Positions 36,258-46,956 are shown, counted from the first letter of the stretch. The stretch: 64,000 nt of DNA from Myxococcales bacterium (GCA_020632975.1 JACKEL010000011.1:124001-188000); one strand, 5' to 3'. The notes: generated from the sequence alone by a model not told the origin. Made by a program: numbers and translations.

Positions 36258-37415
36258 ATGTTCCGAGTGCCCCTCGTCTTGCTCGTTATCTTCTTGGTGT
36301 GGTGCGGTCTTTCTCCCAATCAAGCCCATGCTCAAACACAATCTGACTTACGCCAAGCTTTTGTGCGTGTCCAAGAAGCCCTCGTACTGGGGGACCTCAA
36401 GCGCTTCGTTCAAAGCCTCAAGAAACTTGAGATCGTTTACCTTTCTATCCAAAACAAGCTTCCACCCGAAGAAAAAGACCAGTTCCAACTTTGGATCTAC
36501 CGCTTTCAGTTCAAGCGCTACCAACTCCAAGGTGCTCTGCCCAACATCCGGGAGGTCGGGAGTTTTGAAAGTGCGCAAGCTGTCAAAGATTACATCCAAC
36601 AGTTCCAAACAGCCATGCTTGCGTTGCAAAAGTCGCTGTTGTTTTTGCGTCGATACAACAAGCTCTACAACCTGTTGTCACTCAAGCAAGACACCAACGC
36701 ACAGATCAACCTGCAAGCTTCGCTGAGCCTTGAACGCGATTTGGATACTTTGATTCGGCAAAGTCAGATCTACGTCGCCTTGCTCAAGTTTGCCCTAAGT
36801 CACTGGTCAGATCGCGCCAAGGTCACAGATCGCGCCAAGCAACAGGACGCAGACATCGAGCTTTTACGCAGACAACTGCAACGCGCCACTGTGGAACGCA
36901 AAGCGATCAAAAGTAACCAACAACAGCTTGCAAAGCGCGTGATCGCCGCAGACAAGAAGTTTTTAACCATCCAACAAGCGATCAATGGTCAACAAACCGC
37001 AGGGATCATCTTGGTGGTGGGCGGCTCTTTGTTTCTCGCGGGAGGTCTAGCGATAACGACGCTTGGTATCCTCGCCAACCCTTCGATCATGGGCCCCTCT
37101 CCAGTCTTTTTGCCCAAAGAAAATGAAGATCCGACGGTCCCCGGACGTTTGAATAGCCAAAGAGCCCCTGATCAAAGCAGCCTTTCTTATGGCTTGATTG
37201 GCGGCGGTGGTGGTGGTGTTTTGTTGGGAACGGTCCTGATCATCGTGGGCGCCTTGCAGTTGCCTCCCCCCAAAAAGCGCGGTGCAGCCGTGCTCAAGTC
37301 GCAAGGGCAGTTCCTCAAAGAGCCATCCCCCACGCAAAGTCGTTTGCAACTCTCTGGACACCAACTTGGGTCGAGACAACATCGGCCCACATTCTTCGGC
37401 ATTTACGCCAACTAA
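36258..37415 (+). CDS. Secreted coiled-coil protein with two membrane spans
   Basis: 385 aa from ATG 36258. Signal peptide (FRVPLVLLVIFLVWCGL, cleavage at AHA-QT). Residues about 25-245 are helical with coiled-coil heptads (LRRQLQRATVERKAIKSNQQ). Two hydrophobic spans follow (AGIILVVGGSLFLAGGLAI and a Gly-rich GGGGGGVLLGTVLIIVGAL), separated by a polar loop. No domain recognised. It resembles the 308-aa protein at 1568-2494 in layout (signal, helical part, two late spans). It precedes the tandem kinases on the same strand and could be functionally linked. Confidence 0.55.
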   Translation: MFRVPLVLLVIFLVWCGLSPNQAHAQTQSDLRQAFVRVQEALVLGDLKRFVQSLKKLEIVYLSIQNKLPPEEKDQFQLWIYRFQFKRYQLQGALPNIREVGSFESAQAVKDYIQQFQTAMLALQKSLLFLRRYNKLYNLLSLKQDTNAQINLQASLSLERDLDTLIRQSQIYVALLKFALSHWSDRAKVTDRAKQQDADIELLRRQLQRATVERKAIKSNQQQLAKRVIAADKKFLTIQQAINGQQTAGIILVVGGSLFLAGGLAITTLGILANPSIMGPSPVFLPKENEDPTVPGRLNSQRAPDQSSLSYGLIGGGGGGVLLGTVLIIVGALQLPPPKKRGAAVLKSQGQFLKEPSPTQSRLQLSGHQLGSRQHRPTFFGIYAN

Positions 37416-37500
37416 TCTCCTGAAAAGAAGGCTCTCCTTCACCTAGCTTTGCAACACGCCACACGATATGTTTGGCATTCTCGGTCCCAAGGGCAAGATC

Positions 37501-39663
37501 ATGATCTCGGTACATCAGCTTGAAGGGCAAAAGATCAGTAAGTACCAGATCCGTCGCAAGATCGGAGATGGTGGGCAAGCCGTTGTATATGAAGCCTATT
37601 ACGAAGATCTCGATACAACGGTCGCGATCAAGTTCCTTCAAGATCGCATCGCACAGATGCCTCATATCCGCGAGCGTTTCAAGCGAGAAGCGCGCCTGCA
37701 ATTCAAACTGCAACACCCGCACATCATCCGTGTCTTGGAGATTATCGAAGAAGGCGAGATCTTGGGCATGGTGATGGACTGGATCGAAGGCCCAGACCTC
37801 GAACACTACCTCATCGACAAAGCAGGCCCGCTCTCTGCCCAAGAAGTCGAGATGATCTTTCCTCCTGTCCTTCGGGCACTTAGCTACGCGCATAAAAAAA
37901 AGATCGTCCACCGCGATCTCAAGCCCGCCAACATCCTGCTAGAGATCTCAGGCGAGACGTTCATCCCCAAAGTGATGGACTTTGGCATCGCCAAAAGCCT
38001 CGAAGACGAAAGCCAACAAACCAAGACCAACACCCTGCTTGGAACCCCCCAATACATCGCACCAGAGCAAGCCAACTCTAGCAAACACGTGGATCACCGC
38101 GCTGACATCTATGGTTTGGGCATCATCCTCTACCGTATGCTTGCAGGCCGACTTCCCTTTGAAGGACGCGACCTCTTGCAACTCATCACGGCCCACATGC
38201 TTGAAGATCCGCCTCCCATCGAGTCTTGGGGCGTCGTCGTCCCCCCAGAAGTCGAGGCTGTTGCAAGAAAAGCCCTTGCCAAGCGACCCGAAGAACGATT
38301 CGACTCGTGTGAGTCCTTTGCCTTCGTCTTGCAAAAAGTCTTGCAAGGTCGCTATCACGAAGTTCGACACCTGTTGGCCCCACCTTCACGGGCACTTTTT
38401 AACAGCATGAGCGGCACGGCCAGCCTCAACCCTTTTGCGGATGCCCCCACAGATCAATCTCTGTTGCAAGCTCCCACAAGTTCACCGCAAAACCCTTTTA
38501 CTGCACCGCCTTCGTCCATCGTCCAAACCCCTTTGTCTGTGGCAGGACGACCACATGACACACCCCTTCCCATTACGCCGCCTAGCGACCCTTTCCACGC
38601 GGCCCCTGGCGCATCCTTAAACTTTCAATTCTACCAAGCCCCCACACTTGCGGCTTCTCCAGAAGAACTCCTGCGTTTGGGGCCTGCGGCTTCTCCTGTC
38701 CCTTTTTCCTCTCCAATATCGCCCATCCCTACACCTGTTCCGCTGATCCATTCACTAGAGGCCATCCCCAAAGAAGAGGCTTCTCCAAGGATCCCCACGC
38801 AGTTTCCCTTGGATGCTCCGCCCTCAGGACCACAACACACCTCTCCGCCTTCAGTGACCCAACAGCCCTCCGCTGACTTTATGCCGCTCCCCTCAGGAGA
38901 AGTCGCCACTTATTCGTCCAATCCTCCGCCATCCCACAACTCTCGTCCTCCCATGCGTCAGCACATGAGCGCACCGCCCCAAGATGCGAGTCAGTGGATC
39001 TCCATCGCAACGGGCGTTTTGGGACTTGCGGCTTTGGTCTTGGTGCTGTTGTGGGGGCGTCCAGGCAACAAACAAACACAAGAGCCGCCCAAACCCATCG
39101 CCACCCAACGCATCACACCGCCCCCTTCACGCAAACCAGAGCTACGCAAGCAACCAGAACAACGCCAGATTCCTGCACAACCAGCGCATCCTCCTCGACG
39201 CTTGGAACCTATCGCCAAGCGCGTCATCCCACCCAATCCACCGAGGGTTCGTGAGCCGATCAAGTCGCCCACTCCCCCAAGGACAGGCCCTGTCGTAAGA
39301 AAAACGCAGCTCGCTGGGCAAGCTTGTTCAAGTTGTCTTCGTCGAGTGTTGGCCCTCCAACAAGGCGCATCACCCGGTCTTTCAGTCGATGCCGTGCATC
39401 CTTGTTCACACAATGCCATCCAACGAGCGATCCGAAGATGTTATAAAAAGTGCGCACAACAAGCTGTGCTCTTTTGCAAAGTCTTTGGGCAGCAAAAGGC
39501 TCCCATGGCGCTCTTTTCTAAGCCTAAACGACTCTCTAAGCACGGCTCCTTGTGTCGTCCCCAACTCCTCGCTAAGTTGGTCACCAAAGCAAAGAGTCGA
39601 TTCACCCAGCAAGTTTCCCGTCAAAACTGCATCCGCGCTTTTTACGGGAAGTCCTCTCCCTAA
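37501..39663 (+). CDS. Receptor-type Ser/Thr kinase with Cys-rich C-terminal module (intact copy)
   Basis: 720 aa from ATG 37501; this start aligns residue for residue with the two downstream paralogues (…GKYR/SKYQ then G-G-Q). Kinase about 15-275: GDGGQAVVYEA, VAIKFLQD, HRDLKPANIL, KVMDFGIAKS, GTPQYIAPEQ. A Pro/Ser/Thr linker of about 240 residues leads to one span (ISIATGVLGLAALVLVLLWG), then a Pro/Arg-rich stalk. The extracellular end (about 605-715) has eight Cys in the pattern shared by all three tandem kinases: C-x2-C-x22-C-x11-C-x3-C-x7-C-x2-F-G, then two more. I do not recognise this module. The likely design is an outside sensor controlling an inside kinase. Confidence 0.85.
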   Translation: MISVHQLEGQKISKYQIRRKIGDGGQAVVYEAYYEDLDTTVAIKFLQDRIAQMPHIRERFKREARLQFKLQHPHIIRVLEIIEEGEILGMVMDWIEGPDLEHYLIDKAGPLSAQEVEMIFPPVLRALSYAHKKKIVHRDLKPANILLEISGETFIPKVMDFGIAKSLEDESQQTKTNTLLGTPQYIAPEQANSSKHVDHRADIYGLGIILYRMLAGRLPFEGRDLLQLITAHMLEDPPPIESWGVVVPPEVEAVARKALAKRPEERFDSCESFAFVLQKVLQGRYHEVRHLLAPPSRALFNSMSGTASLNPFADAPTDQSLLQAPTSSPQNPFTAPPSSIVQTPLSVAGRPHDTPLPITPPSDPFHAAPGASLNFQFYQAPTLAASPEELLRLGPAASPVPFSSPISPIPTPVPLIHSLEAIPKEEASPRIPTQFPLDAPPSGPQHTSPPSVTQQPSADFMPLPSGEVATYSSNPPPSHNSRPPMRQHMSAPPQDASQWISIATGVLGLAALVLVLLWGRPGNKQTQEPPKPIATQRITPPPSRKPELRKQPEQRQIPAQPAHPPRRLEPIAKRVIPPNPPRVREPIKSPTPPRTGPVVRKTQLAGQACSSCLRRVLALQQGASPGLSVDAVHPCSHNAIQRAIRRCYKKCAQQAVLFCKVFGQQKAPMALFSKPKRLSKHGSLCRPQLLAKLVTKAKSRFTQQVSRQNCIRAFYGKSSP

Positions 39664-39723
39664 GATCTCCTCTGCGCCTTTGTTCTTTGCCCTCGAACCC
39701 CAAGCAGGCAAGGTGACAAACCC

Positions 39724-41620
39724 ATGACAACACAGCATTTTTCCGAAGGCCACGTCCTCGGAAAGTATCGTATCGAAAAAGTCGTTGGTGGCGGTGGACA
39801 AGCCACCGTGTACAAAGCGTTGCACCTCGATTTTCAAAATCCCGTCGCGCTCAAAGTCGTCAACTCGAAACTCACCGAATCCTCGGCGATTCGAGAGAGA
39901 TTCAAACGCGAGGCGCGCCTCCAGTTTCAACTCCAACACCCTCACATCGTCCGTGTCTTCGACATCCTCGAAGAAGAAGAGACCTTGATCATGGTCATGG
40001 ACTGGGTCGAAGGAGACGATCTAGAGCACTTTCTTCAGAAACGCCAAGGTCCCCTTCGTACCGAAGAGATCGAACGTTTCTTTTTGCCTGTGCTCCAGGC
40101 CCTTAGCTATGCGCACCAAAAAAAGATCATCCACCGCGACCTCAAACCTTCAAATATCCTTCTTGAAGGTCCTTCTGGGCACGAGACCCCCAAAGTAATG
40201 GACTTTGGGATCGCCAAAAGCCTCGAAGATGACAACCAACACACCAAGACCAATGCCCTGCTTGGAACTCCCCATTACATCGCCCCAGAGCACGCATCTT
40301 CGAGCAAGTACGTCGATCATCGCGTTGATATCTATGCGCTTGGCGTCACACTTTACCAACTTTTGAGCGGGCACCTCCCCTTTGCAGGCGGCGACCTTGT
40401 CCAGATCATCACAGCGCACTTGACCCAAGATCCCCCACCCATCGCAGACTGGGGTGTACAAGTCGCACCCGAACTCGAACAAATCGCACGCAAAGCCATG
40501 CAAAAACGCCCGCAAGATCGCTTTCAATCTTGTGAAGACTTTGCTCATGCCCTTCGTGCGGCCATCCAAGGCGATCCAGAGACGCTTCAAAAGTACCTTG
40601 GGCCTGCTGACCAAGCCCCCTTCCATGCGGTTCCCTCCCAGAGCAAAGAGCCCCTTCCTACGGGAGAGATGGACGCCTACCCTGACATACAACACAAGCA
40701 CACAACCCTCACTCCCGCAACCTCTACCCCGAACAGAGAAGAGACAACACCCCAAACCGAGAAAGAACGGCCTCTTTCGCCTCCACAAGCGCAACCCAAA
40801 CGCTCTCCTATCTGGATCGCTTTGGGACTTTGGTGCTTGTCGGTGCGGGTTTTGCGGGATCTCGTTGGTTTCCTTCCACCAAATCATCTGCGCAAGACCC
40901 GTCCTCTCGAAGAAAGCGGACACTTCCAAGACAGGCGCAACGGCTCCCACCACAAACACACCTGACGGCCCCACACCACGCGCCAAAGAAGCATCGCGCG
41001 CTCCCATTCCTTCGCCTGTGAAACCCGATCCCAAGTTGGAAGAGACCCAAAAGACGCTTCACGAGACCAAAAAAGCCCTTATCGAGATGAAACGTGCGTT
41101 GCTTGAAACCAAAAAAGCCCTCGAAGAACAAAAGAAACTAGCAGCACAACGCGCCGCACAAAGACCAAAGCCCAGACGCTACCGCGGTCCCAACCCTTAC
41201 CGTTTTTTGCCTTCTGTTCCTGCCAAACAATTCAAGAGTTGCAACGATTGCCTGTATGCCTTTTGGCTTGCTCGAAAACGCTTCAGAGAAAAAGCCTGTG
41301 AACTTCGACCATTACGTGTCATGGCTCGTCGTTGCCAAAAGACCTGCGACACAGCGAGAGAGTTTTGTGGGGCTTTTGGAGCGGTGCTTCCTTATCTCGA
41401 TCCCTTTGCGCTTCGCAACGGTGGTTCGGAAAAGATGACGGATCACATCAATCGATGTGCTCACAACATCTTCCATCAATTCAACAAGATCTTCGATGAC
41501 AATGGCTATCGCGTCTTGATGAGCCTTGCGCCCTCAAGATGCACCAGTCGCTTTCGCAGGTACGTACAAGGCCGCTTGGGGACACGAGGCCGAAAAACCG
41601 CTTTCTTGGTCTCCTTATGA
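39724..41620 (+). pseudogene. Second tandem kinase, frameshifted after the kinase domain
   Basis: ATG 39724, 60 nt after the first kinase. The kinase domain is complete in one frame (GGGGQATVYKA, VALKVVNS, HRDLKPSNIL, KVMDFGIAKS, GTPHYIAPEH) and the linker reads on to SPIWIALG near 40821. The membrane span (LVLVGAGFAGSRWF) then continues in a different frame, and from about 40890 a third frame gives a Pro/Thr stalk, an ETKKALxE coiled-coil and the Cys-rich module (CNDC at about 41240, C-x2-C-x15-C-x11-C-x3-C-x6-C-x2-F-G), ending at 41620. Two single-base losses (about 40821-40835 and 40885-40905) explain it. Either a recent pseudogene or sequence errors. Confidence 0.75.
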
Positions 41621-41805
41621 TCATTATCCCAAACTCCCTAGCTAATCTTGCCCAAACTTCCTATAGATAGTGTTTCTTCTGTCAACGCAAACGCTCTCCC
41701 AAACATCTGTTTGGAGGCCCCACCTTACCCAAGCATTGTTTTTGGGAGAGCGACCTTGATCTCGCAGCCAAGCCGCGTCATCCCAGCATCCAAGTGAGGA
41801 GATCC

Positions 41806-43778
41806 ATGCTTCAAGCAGGAACATTACAAGGAAAAACACTCGGAAAGTACCGCATCGACAGCCTTTTGGGAGATGGCGGACAAGCAGTGGTGTACAAAGC
41901 TTGGCACAAGGACTTCGAATCGTGGGTCGCCTTGAAGTTCCTCCAAGAACGCATCGCACAAAAAAGCGCCTTGCGCGAACGATTCAAACGAGAAGCCCGC
42001 CTACAATTCAAGCTCCAACATCCCCATATCATCCGAGTGATCGAGATTATCGAAGAAGATGATCTCTTGGGGATGGCGATGGACTGGATCGAAGGGCCCG
42101 ATCTCGAACACTACCTTGCCAAAAGAGGTGGTCCCTTAAGCAACGAAGAACTCGCACGCATCTTCCTACCCGTCCTCAGCGCCGTGGATACGCCCATAAA
42201 ACAACGTCATCCACCGCGATCTCAAACCCTCCAACATCTTGTTGGGGGTTCTCTAGTGAAGAGATCCCAAAGTGATGGACTTTGGGATCGCCAAAAGCCT
42301 CGAAGACGAAAGTCACAACACCAAAACAAACTCTGTGTTGGGGACCCCACACTACATCGCACCCGAACAAGCGACTTCAACCAAACATGTCGATCATCGC
42401 GCAGATATCTACGCGCTTGGCATCACGCTGTATCAACTCGTTTCAGGGCACCTCCCTTCGAAGGCCGTGAGATGTTGCAGATCCTGGCGCACACCTGATG
42501 GAGTCGCCACCGCCTCTTTCTGCGTGGGGTGTCCAAGTCGATCCAGAACTCGAAGCCATCGTGCAACACGCGCTGCTGAAAGATCCTGCCCAACGCTTCC
42601 AAAGCTGCGATGAGTTCGCCGCCTCGCTCCTTGGCTACCTGCAAAAACACATCACCTCCCCGAGTGGCGTCTTTCTTGGTGCGACGTCTCTTTCTCCCGT
42701 CCCGTCGTCTTTTTCGTCGCCCGCCCCACCTTCTTTCTCCGCCATCTCTTCCAACCAAAACTCTCCCATGGCATACGCCCAAACAGAAACGCGGCTCCCT
42801 ACTGGCCAACATACAAATCTTGGTGCATCTGCCCCCACGATCTACCCCGATTCTACGGGCCGTTCCAACAAGCCACTGATCTTCGCCCTACTTTTGCTGG
42901 TCCTTCTACCCGCAACGGGACTTGGTCTTTACTACAGTGGCTTTTTCCGTGCGCCCGCACAGTCCTCACAGACACCACAAAAGAACCTAGGCAAGACCCC
43001 CTCCCAAACACCACCTCTCGCTCCGACCGCCCAAGGCTTCGCGCTTCAAGTCCGACCAGCCCCCAAACCTCCCGAGATGTCGCAACCAACAGCACCGATA
43101 CCACCGCGCACAAGTCCCGCTGCTCTAGGACAATTACCCAAGGTCCCACCTATCGTTGAACCGCGCACGCCCGCAACGCCTCCCACCCCACCTCGCAGCG
43201 AGCCCCGCAAACGAAAGCTCCGCTCCCACCGCCGCAAAGCACCCGCCATGTCATGCAAGCGATGCATCAAAGATGTGTTTCGGCGACATCCCCCGACCGC
43301 CAACGTCTTTTCTCTGCACCATGGTTGCCAAACCAAGATGCTCCAACGCGCCGCTCATGATTGCGTGAAAGCCTGTCAACGTACCCCACGGCGATTTTGC
43401 CGAACCTACGGGGGTTATCTCGCGCATCAACACTTGCGCTATACCTACCCCGCAAAAAGCGCGGAGGGGCTTTGGTTGATGGCGACAAGAAACATCCTCG
43501 GGCGTTGTATGCGTCGCCTCAAACAGAATGCAAGCCTCATCTTTTCGCACCCTTACCGCTTCCCCAACGAAAGCACCACCAACCAGTGCATCCTGGCTTT
43601 CGACAAAGGTCTTCGACGCTCGTTGTATCGCTGGAAACAAAAACAACAAGCGAAAACCAAGTCTCCGCTTTCTCCCCCCGAAACTTGGAAGCAATTCAAA
43701 AACAAGATGAAGCAAAGTGCTGATAAGTTTAAGAAAGATGCAGAGAAGTTCAAACGAGGACTGGGATTCGACGACTAG
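41806..43778 (+). pseudogene. Third tandem kinase, kinase core broken by several frameshifts
   Basis: ATG 41806 with GAGGAG 4 nt upstream. The N-lobe is intact (LGDGGQAVVYKAW, VALKFLQER). From 42180 to 42500 the frame changes about six times by one base: HRDLKPSNILL, PKVMDFGIAKSL and FEGREMLQIL each sit in different frames, and in-frame stops occur near 42254. Several breaks lie in runs of A, C or G. After 42498 one clean frame of 426 codons holds the rest: linker, span (LIFALLLLVLLPATGLGLYY), Pro stalk and Cys-rich module (CKRC at 43254; C-x2-C-x20-C-x11-C-x3-C-x7-C-x2-Y-G), and a Lys-rich tail. See the finding on why these clustered breaks matter. Confidence 0.75.
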
Positions 43779-43862
43779 CCCAACACAAACACACCTAACA
43801 GCCACGCTCCCCCACGCTGCTCTCTTTGCAAGACATCCCCCAAAAGACCGAATACACAGACC

Positions 43863-45044
43863 TTATTGACGATCTTCTAGTTCCATCGCCTCCAGTGCGG
43901 CTTGATCGTCTTCGGCCATGCGCGTGAAAAACAAGAAGCGCTGCAAACTCATCCCGCAAAGCATCACAAAGACCCCATACAACAACAAGACCCACCACTT
44001 CCCGCTGGGCTCCTCGCCATCGAAAAGCACGAGTGTTCTCGCGGGTAAGCTATGCTCAGAGCGTCGATAAAACTCCCGCACAGGTTGGAGACTCGTCACA
44101 TCCACCAAACGCAAGATCCGCCCTTGAACAGCAAAGGTCTTGATATCTCCTTGTTTTTCCACCATACCTTGCGGGGTGGCGATCATGACTTCCCGTCGCT
44201 TCGGCTTTTTACGTGCGCTTGCTTGGGGAGGCGGCCCGCCAAAAAGCTTTTGATAACGTTCCGCAGGGACCGCGATCAGCAAGTCACAACCCATCGCAAA
44301 GGTGTAGTTGTACTTGGAGATGCTGACACGTGCTTCTGTCGTGGACTCTACATCAGGCAAGATCTGTTTGATCCTCACAAAGCCGTTGCTTTGGGCTTTT
44401 TTGTAAAAGTCCTTTCCACAACCGTCAGTGATATCCCCCAAAGAAACAGGGCCTTTGGCCCAATAATAACGAAGCTCATGTGACAACTGAAACATCAACC
44501 AAAGCGTCACAAAAAACACCAACAACGGAAGATAAGGCCGCCAACGTATGGGGATCACAGGATCGGACTCCATCTCCCAATACATCTCATCTGCGCGTGC
44601 GTTGTCGATGTATTCGTCCTCTTCTTGGTCTTTGGGAGGAGAGGAGAAAAAGTCTGACTCCGTGGGTGTTGCTTCCGCAGTCTCGCTTACTTCCGCAGTC
44701 TCTGCTGTCTTTACAGCATCCGCAGCATCCGTAGTCTCGCTTACTTTCGCAGCATCCGCAGTCTCGCTTACTTTCGCAGCTTCCGTAGCTTCCGCAGGCT
44801 TGGTGGGCGCTGTTGCCTCGACAGATGCGTTTGTTTCGTGTGTTGGTGTTGTTTCTGTTGCCTTCGCGGCATCTGCCTTTTCTATCTTTACGGTCTCTGG
44901 AGACTTTGTCGTTTCAGCAACATTTGCAGATGCAGGGGGCGCAGAGACATCCGCAGCCTTTGAAGATGCGGCGACTTGGGAAGGGCTCTTTGCTTTACCA
45001 GAAGGGCCTTTCTTATTTTTCGAGGACTTCGACTTCTTGGCCAT
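43863..45044 (-). CDS. Ser/Thr/Ala-repeat membrane protein
   Basis: 393 aa from ATG 45044 (AGGAG upstream); the open frame runs on to 45200 without support. A Lys/Ser start (AKKSKSSKNKKG) is followed by about 110 residues of degenerate repeats (AAKVSETADAAKVSET, TAETAEVSETAEA type), probably disordered. Then an acidic stretch, one span (LPLLVFFVTLWLMFQLS), a periplasmic domain of about 150 residues with C-x-K-DFYKKA and CDLLIAVPAERY, and a second span near the end (WVLLLYGVFVMLCGMSLQRF). No function recognised. Encoded downstream of the MBL-fold gene on the same strand. Confidence 0.6.
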   Translation of the reverse strand: MAKKSKSSKNKKGPSGKAKSPSQVAASSKAADVSAPPASANVAETTKSPETVKIEKADAAKATETTPTHETNASVEATAPTKPAEATEAAKVSETADAAKVSETTDAADAVKTAETAEVSETAEATPTESDFFSSPPKDQEEDEYIDNARADEMYWEMESDPVIPIRWRPYLPLLVFFVTLWLMFQLSHELRYYWAKGPVSLGDITDGCGKDFYKKAQSNGFVRIKQILPDVESTTEARVSISKYNYTFAMGCDLLIAVPAERYQKLFGGPPPQASARKKPKRREVMIATPQGMVEKQGDIKTFAVQGRILRLVDVTSLQPVREFYRRSEHSLPARTLVLFDGEEPSGKWWVLLLYGVFVMLCGMSLQRFLFFTRMAEDDQAALEAMELEDRQ

Positions 45045-45178
45045 GCATACGACTCCTGCCCGTGCGGGCAATGTATTGGATGAGCAGAAAAAAGATGGAG
45101 CCAAAGATGCCGCTTTCCATTGGATTTGGCAAGCACAAGCCACGAAGACAAAGGAACGACCGTCCCCCTCCCGATGGA

Positions 45179-45937
45179 TTATCTTTCGTCCCAACTCCAT
45201 GTCTGGCCGTCTTGCGGGATAAAGACGCGCTGTGCAAGTCCTTCTTTTTCCATGCGACTTTGTAATGCGTGGCGTTGGGTGGGACAGTGATCAAGCGATT
45301 CAAGATGGTTCAAAACAAAGTAGCTTTCGGTCTTTTGGATCAAGGTCACAAGTTCATCCACAGAAAAGAGGATATCCCCGCCCCATCCGAAGTTTGCGGA
45401 ACCAGCAGGCGCGACGATCACATCTGGCTGAAGACGCTGCACGGTCTGCAAAAGCTCGGGGGTAAGGACCGCATCTGCGGTGAGGTACACCTTGGGCTCA
45501 CCAGGGCAAGACAGAAAGTAGCTTGAGACAGGACTACACAACCACCCAACAAGCCCACGACCATGGCGAACGGGGATCGTCTCACTATGCATCCCCAAAG
45601 CATCCGAAGTGAGGACGCGAGCGTCTAGCTTTTTCTTGCGAAGCTTTGGGGCGTCTTGTGGGTTGGTCCACACGGGTAGATCGCGCTCTCGAATCCACCG
45701 CATCGCATCCTCGTCGAGGTGATCAGGGTGACGATGCGTGACAAGGATCCCCGTGGCAGCAGCCAAAGCCTCCTCACTCCCCGAAGGCAGGGACACCAAG
45801 GGGTTGGGACGACGGCCCCCGCCAAACAGTTTGAAGCCAGGCATCACACCTGCCTTGCAAAGCATTGGGTCCACAAGCAGACGTTGTTCGCCAAGTGTCA
45901 AAAGCATTGTAGCGCTGCGGAGATGATGGATCTTCAT
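45179..45937 (-). CDS. MBL-fold metal-dependent hydrolase
   Basis: 252 aa, ATG 45937 with GAGGAG 5 nt upstream. Metallo-beta-lactamase fold with ILVTHRHPDHLDEDAM (H-x-H-x-D-H), LLVDPMLCKAG ahead of it, and YLTADAVLTPELLQ (third ligand region) later. It resembles the UlaG/L-ascorbate-6-P lactonase-like group, soluble and of varied substrates. Divergent from the LysR gene at 46072, which probably controls it. Confidence 0.88.
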   Translation of the reverse strand: MKIHHLRSATMLLTLGEQRLLVDPMLCKAGVMPGFKLFGGGRRPNPLVSLPSGSEEALAAATGILVTHRHPDHLDEDAMRWIRERDLPVWTNPQDAPKLRKKKLDARVLTSDALGMHSETIPVRHGRGLVGWLCSPVSSYFLSCPGEPKVYLTADAVLTPELLQTVQRLQPDVIVAPAGSANFGWGGDILFSVDELVTLIQKTESYFVLNHLESLDHCPTQRHALQSRMEKEGLAQRVFIPQDGQTWSWDER

Positions 45938-46043
45938 AGGAACTCCTCTTTGTTGTTGGGATGGTCAGACAAAGGGAGCTTACATCTTGCAAAATTGAAT
46001 CACTACAGACAAAAAAGGATCTCTATCATCCATTTTTGAAAGA

Positions 46044-46059
46044 TCATCTCACAAGATGA
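46044..46059. promoter_or_regulatory. Inverted repeat in front of the LysR gene
   Basis: TCATCT-CACA-AGATGA, perfect 6-bp arms, ending 12 nt before the LysR start and just ahead of its AAGGAGG. CATCTTG also occurs inversely near 45983. LysR proteins bind imperfect palindromes in the divergent region, so this may be an operator; alternatively it could occlude the ribosome site. Confidence 0.4.
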
Positions 46060-46071
46060 AAAGGAGGTCAG

Positions 46072-46932
46072 ATGGAGTGGGAGTATCTGAGGAGCTTTGA
46101 AGCGGTCGTGCGAGGCGGACAGATGAGTCACGCGGCCAAGCTCTTGGGCGTCAGCCAAGCAACGATCAGCCGTCACATCGCTCGATTAGAAGAGATCGCC
46201 AAAGAGCCCTTGTTTCTAAGGGAAGTGCCGCTTGTCCTTACAGCAAGAGGAGAAGCGCTCTTGGAGGCCGTGAAACCCATGGTCGAAGCCGCTTGGATCG
46301 CTCAGTCAGCTTTGGAAGCGGACAAAGCTCTGCGGGGTGAAGTCACGTTAACGACCGTGGGAGAGCTTGTGCGGTGGGTCTTGGCGGATCGATTGCCCAG
46401 CTTTTTCCGAGACTATCCAGGGCTGACGTTGCGCATCTTGGCAGGAAACAATGTCAACAGCCTCGCCGCAGGAGAAGCCGATGTTGCGCTGCGATGGGCC
46501 AAACCCACGCATGGCGACCTGTTTCTTCGCAAGGTCGTCACAGAACACTTCGGATTCTTCGCAGAGAAACAGCTTCGATGTGATCCAGAAACCCCTTGGC
46601 TTGGTCTTTCTGGCTCGCTTGGGCAGATCCCCGAACAGCTTCATGCAGAAAAGCTGTTTTCCACACGACCTCTGCGTTTGCTTGTCGAAGACATCGAATC
46701 TTTGGGAAAAGCCGTCTCTCTCGGCTTGGGGATCGCGATCTTGCCAAAGCGATTTGCAGAACGCTTGCTGTGCCTGCGAGAGTTGGCGCCTGAAGAATTG
46801 GGGCTCACAGCCTCTGCGCAGCCACCTTCAAGGGATCTTTGGCTGGTCGTCCACGCATCAAGGCAGCGGCTGCCCAAAGTAAGGGCCGTGATATCTTGGT
46901 TGGAACAGATCTTTGCGGAAGTAGAAGGATGA
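46072..46932 (+). CDS. LysR-family transcriptional regulator
   Basis: 286 aa, ATG 46072 with AAGGAGG 5 nt upstream. Winged HTH at residues 1-60 (YLRSFEAVVRGGQMSHAAKL, LGVSQATISRHIARLEE). The effector-binding half is periplasmic-protein-like (LRGEVTLTTVGELVRWVLA, LTLRILAGNNVNSLAAGEAD, ALRWAKPTHGDLFLRKV). Shares a 134-nt divergent region with the MBL hydrolase, the standard layout for LysR control of a neighbour. Inducer unknown. Confidence 0.92.
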   Translation: MEWEYLRSFEAVVRGGQMSHAAKLLGVSQATISRHIARLEEIAKEPLFLREVPLVLTARGEALLEAVKPMVEAAWIAQSALEADKALRGEVTLTTVGELVRWVLADRLPSFFRDYPGLTLRILAGNNVNSLAAGEADVALRWAKPTHGDLFLRKVVTEHFGFFAEKQLRCDPETPWLGLSGSLGQIPEQLHAEKLFSTRPLRLLVEDIESLGKAVSLGLGIAILPKRFAERLLCLRELAPEELGLTASAQPPSRDLWLVVHASRQRLPKVRAVISWLEQIFAEVEG

Positions 46933-46956
46933 TGGGAGGAGAGGAAGGTTTGCGGA

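Noticed and set aside
40821..42500. Programmed ribosomal frameshifting in the kinases
   Set aside because: About eight single-base shifts with no slippery heptamer plus stem pattern, and in-frame stops; decay or sequence error fits better.
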